Shown piece by piece: positions 1-5,752 of a DNA stretch of 6,804 nt. Numbering within the stretch: the stretch's first letter is position 1; each line of letters starts with the position of its first letter. This stretch comes from an uncultured Collinsella sp. Lineage in GTDB: Bacteria; Actinomycetota; Coriobacteriia; Coriobacteriales; Coriobacteriaceae. The notes beneath the pieces are model-generated. The model was not told where the DNA came from. It saw only the letters and a list, made by a program, of their open reading frames with translations, and ran no database searches. The position numbers and the translations under genes are program-made. Location of the stretch: contig CABSNL010000082.1 of the NCBI GenBank assembly GCA_902479095.1, positions 1-6,804 on the forward strand, read 5' to 3'.

Positions 1-24
1 CTCGGAGATGTGTATAAGAGACAG
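1..24. other. Residual Nextera/Tn5 adapter (read-2 side)
   Basis: Bases 6-24 are the 19-bp Tn5 mosaic end (AGATGTGTATAAGAGACAG). Bases 1-5 (CTCGG) are the end of the Illumina Nextera read-2 adapter. This is library DNA rather than genome. Any reading frame that begins here (for example one whose translation starts MCIRDR) is an artefact. Genomic sequence begins at base 25. Confidence 0.97.
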
Positions 25-439
25 GGTATGCGGTATCCATGTTGAGCTCGGCCGCGAGTTCCTTGACGCGACGGCGGAACTCCTTGCCCTTCATCTCCAG
101 GCCGGGGCGGCCGGCGATGCTGGCGCGCAAAAAGCTCGACAGCGGCACGCCCGGAATCTCGACCGGGGCCTGGAAGCTCAGGAACAGGCCGGCGCGCGAG
201 CGCTTGTCGGCGGTGAGCTCGGTGATGTCCTGGCCATCAAAGACGATGCGGCCGTCGTTGACCGTGTAGATGGGGTCGCCCATGACCAGGTGGCCGAGGG
301 TGGACTTGCCGGCGCCGTTGGGTCCCATCAGCACGTGGGTCTCGCCGGCGGCGACGTTGAGGTTGACGTTGTGGAGGATGGTCTTCTCGTCCACGGAGGC
401 GGTCAGACCTTCGATGGAAAGCAGCGGATTTGCGCTCAT
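25..439 (-). CDS. sufC: SufC, Fe-S cluster assembly ATPase (3' end missing)
   Basis: Read on the minus strand from ATG at 439-437, this encodes about 138 residues beginning MSANPLLSIEGLTASVDEK and runs off the contig into the adapter. SufC is the ABC-type ATPase of the cytoplasmic SufBCD scaffold that builds Fe-S clusters. The Walker A motif GPNGAGKST lies at residues 39-47. The Q-loop glutamine is Q90 in LFLSFQAPVEIPGVP, a stretch typical of SufC rather than of transport ATPases. The signature, Walker B and H-loop parts are lost beyond the end (family length about 250 aa). A Shine-Dalgarno-like GAGAGGGA (minus strand, 451-444) sits four bases before the ATG and supports this start. The gene is divergent from an Rrf2-type regulator. 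sufB, sufD and other suf genes probably follow outside the window, which is inference. Confidence 0.93.
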
Positions 440-458
440 GCTGTCCCTCTCTGTATAT

Positions 459-478
459 GGTGTACTCATAGGTGTACT
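459..478. repeat. Short direct repeat GGTGTACT in the sufC leader
   Basis: Two exact copies of GGTGTACT occur at 459-466 and 471-478, with starts 12 bp apart, just upstream of the sufC ribosome binding site. The spacing is close to one helical turn, so a regulator site is possible. The copies are short and may be chance. Confidence 0.3.
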
Positions 479-503
479 AAACCCTAGGAATCTTCTCGGA
501 ATA

Positions 504-531
504 AAGTTACTATGGGTTCGGCGTTAGTCAA
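504..531 (-). promoter_or_regulatory. Candidate sufC promoter
   Basis: On the minus strand, TTGACT at 531-526 resembles a -35 box. It is followed after 16 bases by TAACTT (509-504), a weak -10 box. The -35 lies inside the 524-547 dyad, as expected for a repressor-controlled promoter. The -10 match is poor, so this is tentative. Confidence 0.3.
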
Positions 532-547
532 GGGAAAACCCGACTAA
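524..547. promoter_or_regulatory. Dyad TTAGTC...GACTAA, possible Rrf2/SufR-type operator
   Basis: TTAGTC (524-529) and GACTAA (542-547) are exact inverted copies. Inside them GGG (532-534) faces CCC (539-541) across AAAA. The element lies between the divergent sufC and Rrf2-type genes and covers the candidate suf -35 box. Rrf2-family regulators bind dyads in such positions. The IscR type-1 site also uses GACT/AGTC half-sites, but in the opposite orientation and at different spacing. Assignment to this regulator is inference. Confidence 0.4.
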
Positions 548-568
548 TCCACTCGACTTTTTAGATGA

Positions 569-637
569 GGGACATAAAACCAGGTTTGTTTGCCCCGCGT
601 GCATAGGATTTGGGACAAACAAGCCTGGTTTTGTCCC
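569..637. repeat. Large inverted repeat with palindromic arms upstream of the Rrf2-type gene
   Basis: The left arm (569-596) and right arm (612-637) are inverted copies. Pairing runs 6 bp, a 2-nt bulge (TA, 575-576), 8 bp, one T-G wobble, 7 bp, one mismatch and 3 bp, around a 15-nt loop (597-611). That is 24 Watson-Crick pairs. Each arm is also an imperfect palindrome (GGGACA near its left end, TGTCCC or TGCCCC at its right end). The dyad centres, about 582.5 and 624.5, are 42 bp apart, close to four helical turns. It could be a pair of operator sites for the adjacent regulator, a folded 5' leader, or a dispersed intergenic repeat. There is no T-run after it, so it is not a simple terminator. 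Confidence 0.75.
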
Positions 638-658
638 AGTAACGATGGGAGGGTAGGT

Positions 659-1090
659 ATGCTCATTTCTTCTAAGGGCCGCTATGCCCTCCGGCTGATG
701 ATCTATATCGCGGCGCTGGGCGACGCCGAGGGCAAGATTGCCCTGCGCGAGGTTGCCGACCGCGAGCATATCTCGCAAAAGTATTTGGAGCAGCTGGTTC
801 GTCCGCTTATGAAGGCGGGCCTGCTTAAGAGCGTGCGCGGCAAGGGCGGCGGCTACATGATGGCCAAGGACCCGGCCGAGGTGCGTGCGGGCGACATCCT
901 GCGCGCTGTCGAGGGCAGCACGGCGCCCGTGGCGTGCGACGGCATCGACAACAGCTGCGCCCGCAGTGACCTGTGTTCCACCGTCAAGTTCTGGCGCGGC
1001 CTGGACGAGGTCATCGAGAACTATGTCGACGGCGTAACGCTGGCCGACTTGGCCGCCGTTCCCGAAATCAACTTTGACATTAAGCTGTAG
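659..1090 (+). CDS. Rrf2/IscR-family Fe-S-sensing transcriptional regulator
   Basis: The 143-aa product starts MLISSKGRYALRLMIYIAAL, the classic Rrf2 opening. A winged helix spans about residues 28-69, with the recognition region ISQKYLEQLVRPLMKAGLLK and the wing VRGKGGGYMMAK. E44 in YLEQL matches the position of IscR Glu43. Three cysteines, C93, C100 and C106, sit where IscR and NsrR bind an Fe-S cluster. The spacing is CX6CX5C, and the IscR histidine three residues after the last Cys is valine (V109) here, so the fourth ligand is unclear. The start at 659 is chosen because GGGAGGG (647-653) precedes it by five bases. An earlier in-frame ATG at 590 lies inside a hairpin. It is divergent from sufC, which suggests control of Fe-S assembly (SufR/IscR role) and of itself; this is inferred from position. 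Confidence 0.92.
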   Translation: MLISSKGRYALRLMIYIAALGDAEGKIALREVADREHISQKYLEQLVRPLMKAGLLKSVRGKGGGYMMAKDPAEVRAGDILRAVEGSTAPVACDGIDNSCARSDLCSTVKFWRGLDEVIENYVDGVTLADLAAVPEINFDIKL

Positions 1091-1098
1091 GGCTGCAA

Positions 1099-1386
1099 AT
1101 GGCATCTCTCGACAAGGTGTGCAAACAAATCGAAGTTTTTGCTCGGGAATGTGACGCCGAGAAGGTTGTGCTGTTTGGTTCTCGTGCTCGAGGCGACAAC
1201 TTACCCAAGAGCGATATTGACATCGCCGTAGCAGGTTGTCGGGATTTCGGCCGTTTCTCATATTTGATCGAGGAGCGTCTTGATACTCTTTTAGATGTAG
1301 ATGTCGTCAATCTCGACGAGTCCTTGTCGCAGCAATTGCTCGATGAAATTGCCAGGGATGGTGTGATTCTGTATGAAAAAATATGA
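1099..1386 (+). CDS. mntA: MNT-family minimal nucleotidyltransferase (MntA/HI0073-like antitoxin)
   Basis: This 95-aa protein is a minimal DNA-polymerase-beta-type nucleotidyltransferase. The signature VLFGSRARGD...SDIDIAV places G27-S28, ten residues, then D39-X-D41, exactly the GSX10DXD motif of MntA-type enzymes. D68 in LLDVDVVNL is the likely third metal-binding aspartate. In characterised MNT-HEPN pairs the MNT protein transfers AMP from ATP to a tyrosine of its HEPN partner and silences it. The start ATG lies 8 nt after the regulator's stop. Its AGGG ribosome site (1089-1092) overlaps that stop codon, so the genes are probably co-transcribed. The 3' end overlaps the HEPN gene by 14 nt, consistent with translational coupling. 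All catalytic residues appear intact. An AMPylating antitoxin activity here is inferred from the family. Confidence 0.88.
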   Translation: MASLDKVCKQIEVFARECDAEKVVLFGSRARGDNLPKSDIDIAVAGCRDFGRFSYLIEERLDTLLDVDVVNLDESLSQQLLDEIARDGVILYEKI

Positions 1387-1792
1387 GAACTTTGCCAGTG
1401 CCTTGGCGAATCTTGAGGATGCGCCCAATCAGGATCTCAACAATGATTTTGTTCAGAGTGGATTGATTAATAAGTTCAATCTTCAATTTGAACTGAGCTG
1501 GAAGCTCCTTAAGCGTCTGCTCGAGTATGAGGGTGCCACGCTTGCCGCGTCGGGGTCTCCTCGTGCCATCTTGAAGGAGTCGTACCGATTCTATGACTTT
1601 ATTGATGAGGCGGCCTGGCTAGATATGCTCAGAGACCGCAATACGAACGTCCATATCTATGACAACAAGCTCGCTCAAGATTTGATTCAGCGCATCTTGA
1701 ACGTCTATATTCCCGCTTTCTGTCAGTTGAGGGACGGGCTGATGGAGCGATACGGCGAGCTTCTGATGGCGCCCGACGACCAGTTTGTTTAA
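1373..1792 (+). CDS. HEPN-domain partner of MNT (HI0074-like, nucleotidyltransferase substrate-binding family)
   Basis: This 139-aa, mainly helical protein begins MKKYENFASALANL. It carries FNLQFELSWKLLKRLLEYEG (residues 35-54), typical of the HI0074/nucleotidyltransferase-substrate-binding branch of HEPN proteins. The segment DRNTNVHIYD gives R89, four residues, H94, one residue, Y96: a perfect RX4HXY motif. In the studied HepT toxin this motif is the RNase active site, and its tyrosine is modified by MntA. HI0074-type members have less direct evidence for toxicity. The start overlaps the end of the MNT gene by 14 nt. A hand count gives 48 G+C in 120 bases at 1381-1500, against 78 in 120 at 781-900 in the regulator gene, a hint of acquisition. 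No clear terminator follows it. Confidence 0.87.
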   Translation: MKKYENFASALANLEDAPNQDLNNDFVQSGLINKFNLQFELSWKLLKRLLEYEGATLAASGSPRAILKESYRFYDFIDEAAWLDMLRDRNTNVHIYDNKLAQDLIQRILNVYIPAFCQLRDGLMERYGELLMAPDDQFV

Positions 1793-1834
1793 TTCCTTAA
1801 GATTTCGCGGAAGGTTGTTGCCGTTTACCGAGGG

Positions 1835-1867
1835 GTTGTTGTGCAACAACGGGCGAGCTGCAATACT
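1835..1867 (+). promoter_or_regulatory. Small hairpin and tentative promoter before the wall-hydrolase gene
   Basis: GTTGTT (1835-1840) and AACAAC (1845-1850) form a 6-bp hairpin with a GTGC loop. A second GTTGTTG copy at 1814-1820, 21 bp upstream, could pair with the same right arm. TTGTGC (1839-1844) and AATACT (1862-1867), preceded by TGC, could act as weak -35 and extended -10 boxes at 17-bp spacing. Neither box is strong. The rest of the 128-nt gap shows nothing else clear. Confidence 0.25.
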
Positions 1868-1920
1868 TACTCTTATCTTTGCAAACTGCACTTTAACTAC
1901 ACCAATGCAGGGAGGATCTT

Positions 1921-3729
1921 ATGCAGCCCAAGCATTCTGCTATTGTCGCGGGCCTGACGCTGGCGCTTTCGTTTGGCGCCGTTTCCGCGCCGGCACCCGC
2001 CGCTGCCGAGGAGCCCACGCCGGGCGTTGCCTCGGATGCCACCGATATCGATAAGGGTCTCTACACCCAGCAGTCCTTCTCGGGCGTGCTGAGGTCGGTC
2101 CAGGGCGTTTCGTTTGTCAACGTGACTCCCGAGATGAAGTACTTTACCAAGTACGAGAGCCATGGCAACTACAACCAGGGCTTTTCGTACGGTGACGGCT
2201 ATAACGCACTGGGCTACTATCAGTTTGATCGCCGCTGGTCGCTCATTCCGTTTATGAAGCAGGTCTACAACTACAGCCCCGAAAAATACAGCATGCTCAA
2301 GGATGCGATTGATCGCGGCAGCGAGATTTCCAACACGAGCAATGCCATGTACGAGAACGGTCAGCTCACCGAGTTGGGCCATATCGCTCAGGATGCCTTC
2401 CAAGGTGCGTACAACACCGATCCTGTTGAGTTCTCAGCACTTCAAGATGCCTATGCGTTCAACTCGTACTATGCGGTGACCGAGGCGTGGCTCAAGAGCG
2501 GCCTTGGTATTGATATTTCGGGCCGTGCCGATTGCGTCAAGGGCATGGTGTGGAGCATCACCAACATGTGTGGCACCGGTGGCTGCAGGGACTTCTTCCG
2601 CTGGGCGAATCTTTCTAATGATATGACTGACCGTGAGTTTGTGACGGCGCTCTCCAATAGCGTGGTCAACAATGTCGCCACCAAGTATTCGAGCCAGCCC
2701 CAGTATCATGAGGGCTGGAAGAACCGTTATAAGAATGAGCTGAAGGACTGCTTGGTTTATATCGCTGAGGACGAGGCTGCCGCCGCGACGCCCGTGCAGC
2801 CCGAGCCCACACCGGCGCCCTCTCCGACACCTGATTCGAATGACGACTCGAGTGACGATGCCAACGATGACAGGATGGATGCGCCCTCGACCGATGCTGA
2901 CGGTAATGGCTCTGCTGGTGGCACTACCAACGACGGCTCTACCTCGAACGGCTCCAATTCGAACGGCTCTGCTGCGGGCGATTCGCCTTCAAGCTCTGCC
3001 GGCAATACGGACAGCGACGCTTCTGGTTCGACCGACGCTGACACCTCTAACTCATCTACCGGCTCGAGCGATTCGTCCGTTGACACCGGCTCTAACAACG
3101 GCTCCGGCTCTGACGCAACCCCTGATTCCGATGCTTCCAAGGGCGACTCGAATAAGGCGCCGGACGCTCCCGTTGCTTCGCCGGACAAGAAGCCTTCTTT
3201 CTCCGTGCAGCTTGGTTCTACGCTGGGCTCTTCGCTGATGGCTGGCGTCAATAACGGCTCGACCCAGAACAAGGACAACTCTGATCAGGTTTCCACGGAA
3301 AAGACCGAAGCCGCAAAGGGCGACTCCAAGGACAAGGCTTCCGAGAAGAATGAATCCGATAAGGGTCCTAGCTCTGATGAGAAGGACGAGGGTAAGAAGT
3401 CTGAATCTGAGGAGAAGGACAAGAGCAAAACCGAGGGCGAAAAGAAAAAGACCGAGGACGAAAAGAAACAGTCCGAAGACGACGACAAGAACGGTGCTGA
3501 CAACCAGAATCAGGAGCAAAATGACTCCAAAACGGTGACCACCACGACCACGACGACTACAGCTACCAAGTCCTCGGGCGGCAACATGCCCAAGACGGGC
3601 GATCTGATTGTGATGGCGAGCCTTGCCAGCGCGAGCTTGGCCACACTGGGCGCTACGTCTATCGTAAGTGGTAAGCATAAGCTCGATCAGCAGAAGAAGG
3701 CTTCTGGGGAGGACGGCTCGGAGGAGTAG
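1921..3729 (+). CDS. Secreted, sortase-anchored lysozyme-like peptidoglycan hydrolase with long charged stalk
   Basis: The protein has 602 residues. Residues 1-29 form a signal peptide with a hydrophobic core and likely cleavage after AAA (A27-A29). Residues about 70-280 resemble the lysozyme-fold domain of VgrG-related peptidoglycan hydrolases: KYESHGN with probable catalytic E79, YGDGYNALGYYQFD (90-103), then MVWSITN (209-215) and RYKNE (269-273). Four cysteines (C205, C217, C222, C277) could form two disulfides. Residues about 287-420 are a Pro- then Ser/Asp/Asn/Gly-rich linker. About 445-540 is Lys/Glu/Asp/Ser-rich, followed by eight threonines (540-547). MPKTG (556-560) is an LPXTG variant, followed by a hydrophobic segment (562-582) and KHK, but with an unusual acidic tail GEDGSEE. 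GGAGG at 1911-1915, five bases before the ATG, fixes the start. The likely role is wall remodelling at the surface. The enzyme assignment rests on motif resemblance only. Confidence 0.8.
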   Translation: MQPKHSAIVAGLTLALSFGAVSAPAPAAAEEPTPGVASDATDIDKGLYTQQSFSGVLRSVQGVSFVNVTPEMKYFTKYESHGNYNQGFSYGDGYNALGYYQFDRRWSLIPFMKQVYNYSPEKYSMLKDAIDRGSEISNTSNAMYENGQLTELGHIAQDAFQGAYNTDPVEFSALQDAYAFNSYYAVTEAWLKSGLGIDISGRADCVKGMVWSITNMCGTGGCRDFFRWANLSNDMTDREFVTALSNSVVNNVATKYSSQPQYHEGWKNRYKNELKDCLVYIAEDEAAAATPVQPEPTPAPSPTPDSNDDSSDDANDDRMDAPSTDADGNGSAGGTTNDGSTSNGSNSNGSAAGDSPSSSAGNTDSDASGSTDADTSNSSTGSSDSSVDTGSNNGSGSDATPDSDASKGDSNKAPDAPVASPDKKPSFSVQLGSTLGSSLMAGVNNGSTQNKDNSDQVSTEKTEAAKGDSKDKASEKNESDKGPSSDEKDEGKKSESEEKDKSKTEGEKKKTEDEKKQSEDDDKNGADNQNQEQNDSKTVTTTTTTTTATKSSGGNMPKTGDLIVMASLASASLATLGATSIVSGKHKLDQQKKASGEDGSEE

Positions 3730-3761
3730 CCTCTCGGTTGCCAGATAACTAAAGAATCGGG

Positions 3762-3799
3762 ACGGGGTCCGGTGCGAATGCGTCGGGCCCCGTTTTGTT
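3762..3799 (+). terminator. Intrinsic terminator after the wall-hydrolase gene
   Basis: ACGGGGTCCG (3762-3771) pairs with CGGGCCCCGT (3784-3793) over 10 bp with one G-U wobble, around a 12-nt loop. TTTTGTT follows from 3793. It begins 33 nt after the stop codon at 3729 and would end that transcript before the next gene. Confidence 0.8.
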
Positions 3800-3891
3800 G
3801 TGCAACGATTAGTTGTGCCCCCTCACACCTCTTGTTGCTACCGTTGCCCGATATGTTTGCGCGGCGATATCGGTACATGCGATGCGGTCAT

Positions 3892-3897
3892 TACAAT
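3892..3897 (+). promoter_or_regulatory. Candidate -10 box for the AAA/nuclease-like gene
   Basis: TACAAT (3892-3897) matches the -10 consensus at five of six positions and lies 34 nt before the GTG start. No convincing -35 box stands 16-18 bp upstream. A promoter is expected here because a strong terminator precedes the gene. Confidence 0.35.
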
Positions 3898-3931
3898 TGG
3901 CATCGTGTTGCGATTTAGGGGGAACGTTTTG

Positions 3932-5728
3932 GTGTCTGAACAGGCAAATAATGGTTGTGCTGCCGGCTTTGGCGTGCGTTTGATCGGCTGTGCCGACGAT
4001 GCGGCTTTGCCCATTGGCGTGCGCGACTATGCGGAGGCTCTTGGTTGCTGCACGCTGGTCGACAAGACCATGTTTATTGCCGATGTGTTGAACTGCGACG
4101 CGTCCGTTGTGGTGTGCTGTCGACCCGAGGGTTTTGGCAAGAGCATGAACTTGTCGATGCTCAGGGCTTTTCTGGAGCGTCCAGCGGTCGGTCGCGCTGG
4201 TCAGCTTTTGTTTGGCGATGCTCAGATTTGGGATGCGGACGGCGGACGTTATCGGGATGAGTACGCTTGCTATCCGGTGATATCGCTGGACTTTTCTGGC
4301 GCTGCGAGGCGTGGCGCCGCTGTTGCCGGCGTCGTGCGCGATGCCCTTTCGGGCGAGTGCGCTCGCTTGTTGGCGCTCTTGGAGGCCCCGGATTTAGCTC
4401 GAGATAAGGTGCGTCACATCGAACGTGTTGCGCGTGGCGCGGCGAGCGAGGACGAGGCCGCCTCGGTGCTTGGCGTGCTCATTGAGTTGCTGGAGATTGC
4501 CTGCGATGAGCAAGTTGTATTGCTCGTTGATGGGTACGACGCGGCGTGGTTGGGCCGTGCGAGCGCAAGGGGCGCTTCCGGCGCCGATCCGGCAGGGCTA
4601 CTTGACCGTGTGCTGTTTGACGCCATTGCTGCCGCGGGCCATTCGCTACGCTTTGCATGTCTGATGGGGGAGTGTCCCGGCCCTGCCGAAGCGGCGCTTT
4701 CTTTGCACGGCTGCTCGTATTATCTGACGACGCCGCTTTCGACGTGGTGTGACCGTTGGTTCGGCTTTTCGGATGCCGAGGTCCAGGCTCTGTTGAATCA
4801 TGCTGGGCGCGAGGAATACCTTGATGATGCGCGTGAATGGCTCGAGGGATATCGGTTTGGTAGGGATTATTGCTCGAATCCAGCGCGTGTGATCGGTTTT
4901 CTGGACCGAGGCTGCACGGCGCCCGTGCGTGCCGATCTGTATGGATATGCCGATTGCCTGAGTAAGGTAGTTGCCGGGTGGAATCTCGACCGCCTTTCGG
5001 TCTTGTTCGATTTGCTCGAGGCCCATGGGTGCGCTGAGGTCCCGCTTTGTTTGGGCACTGCAGAGCCAGATGTCTCGCCTGACGATGGCATGTGGACAGC
5101 GCTATATCTGTCCGGTTTCCTGACGACGGATATGACTGAGGAGCCAGAGCATGGCGATCGCCTCCGTGCTTTGCGATTGCCCAATAAAGAGCTTCGCCAG
5201 GCCTTGCGTCTAGTGATTGTTGAGTGGTTTGAGTGCGCTGCCGAAGACATTCGAGACGTCGATGCGTTTCGCGACGGGCTGTGCCGTGGGAACGAGGATA
5301 CCGTGAAGCGGGCGCTAAGCCGCATCCTGGGGGATGCGGGAATCGGTGAGACCGACCCAGATAAGCCGCTGCCATATCATCTGCTCTTGCAGGGGCTCTG
5401 CTTTGGCTTGCCGGGCTATGCCAATCCTGCTTCGAGGCGAAAGTGTGGCGCGGGTCGCTGGGACATCCAGGTTTTTCCTACGGGCGCTGTGTTCGACATA
5501 GCCGATACGATTGGCATGCTGGACGAGCGCCCGCTTATAACGATCAATATGATGTATGACCCCGATGTGGATGCGCTGGGGTTGGAATTGCTGGCCGTGC
5601 AGTCGCTACTCGACATAGAGCGCGATGGCATCGACGAAATCCGTGTACCGCGCCCCGGCGTGGGTCGCATGCGCTGGGGGTTCGGTTTTGATGGGCAGCA
5701 TGTGGCTACGGTGTGCCAGCGGCTTTAA
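3932..5728 (+). CDS. Degenerate AAA-ATPase-like / PD-(D/E)XK nuclease-family protein
   Basis: The start is taken as GTG at 3932, giving 598 aa, because AGGGGGAA (3917-3924) lies seven bases upstream. The frame stays open back to an ATG at 3800, but those 44 residues are not family-like. The N-terminus matches the AAA-ATPase-like family: LPIGVRDY (26-33), LVDKT (42-46), then RPEGFGKS (64-71) and NLSML. The family usually has RPRRFGKT/S, so the P-loop Gly-Lys-Ser is kept. Walker B reads LLVDGYD (D200, G201, Y202, D203) where the family has DEYD, so the catalytic Glu is Gly. The C-terminal nuclease-like domain keeps GRWDI (508-512, D511). The usual RESG upstream reads RKCG (K504), and IIEFK reads LITIN (T537, N539). 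ATP hydrolysis and nuclease activity are therefore probably lost. The role is unknown even for intact members, many of which are in variable families. The reading frame is uninterrupted. Confidence 0.82.
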   Translation: MSEQANNGCAAGFGVRLIGCADDAALPIGVRDYAEALGCCTLVDKTMFIADVLNCDASVVVCCRPEGFGKSMNLSMLRAFLERPAVGRAGQLLFGDAQIWDADGGRYRDEYACYPVISLDFSGAARRGAAVAGVVRDALSGECARLLALLEAPDLARDKVRHIERVARGAASEDEAASVLGVLIELLEIACDEQVVLLVDGYDAAWLGRASARGASGADPAGLLDRVLFDAIAAAGHSLRFACLMGECPGPAEAALSLHGCSYYLTTPLSTWCDRWFGFSDAEVQALLNHAGREEYLDDAREWLEGYRFGRDYCSNPARVIGFLDRGCTAPVRADLYGYADCLSKVVAGWNLDRLSVLFDLLEAHGCAEVPLCLGTAEPDVSPDDGMWTALYLSGFLTTDMTEEPEHGDRLRALRLPNKELRQALRLVIVEWFECAAEDIRDVDAFRDGLCRGNEDTVKRALSRILGDAGIGETDPDKPLPYHLLLQGLCFGLPGYANPASRRKCGAGRWDIQVFPTGAVFDIADTIGMLDERPLITINMMYDPDVDALGLELLAVQSLLDIERDGIDEIRVPRPGVGRMRWGFGFDGQHVATVCQRL

Positions 5729-5752
5729 GCGCCGAGATGTTTCCGGCTTCCG

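Noticed and set aside
590..658. Upstream ATG at 590 as the start of the Rrf2-type regulator
   Set aside because: The 23 extra residues are not Rrf2-like, the ATG has no ribosome site and it lies inside the left arm of the hairpin. ATG at 659 has GGGAGGG at the right distance and gives the canonical MLISSKGRYAL start.
524..1261. Long open frame on the minus strand opposite the regulator and MNT gene
   Set aside because: The translation resembles no family and lies antisense to two well-supported genes. It is a by-product of GC-rich codon usage.
2929..3120. Repeat-like DNA in the Ser/Asn/Gly linker (recurring TCGAACGGCTC and similar)
   Set aside because: Short degenerate repeats follow from the low-complexity protein composition. 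No regular period is kept, so this is not a separate repeat element or CRISPR array.
2757..3278. Open minus-strand frame rich in Glu, Ser, Pro and Val opposite the stalk region
   Set aside because: It is the antisense image of the low-complexity Ser/Asp linker, with no ribosome site or recognisable domain.
1836..3806. A 12-base sequence, TTGTTGTGCAAC, found at both 1836-1847 and 3795-3806, upstream of two genes
   Set aside because: About one such 12-mer coincidence is expected in a window of this size. The second copy overlaps the terminator tail and has no promoter at a matching distance, so a shared operator is not supported.
3800..3931. ATG at 3800 as the start of the AAA/nuclease-like gene
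   Set aside because: It immediately follows the terminator stem and T-run, has no ribosome site, and its 44 residues do not resemble the family. GTG at 3932 has AGGGGGAA seven bases upstream.
4479..5375. 298-residue minus-strand frame opposite the AAA/nuclease-like gene
   Set aside because: Its composition (rich in Arg, Pro, His, Thr, Ser) is typical of antisense translation of GC-rich genes, and the plus-strand gene is clearly supported by family motifs.
5729..5752. Possible bidirectional terminator between the convergent genes
   Set aside because: The gap is only 24 nt, and the best pairing nearby (CCGAG with CTCGG) is 5 bp with a long loop and no T-run.
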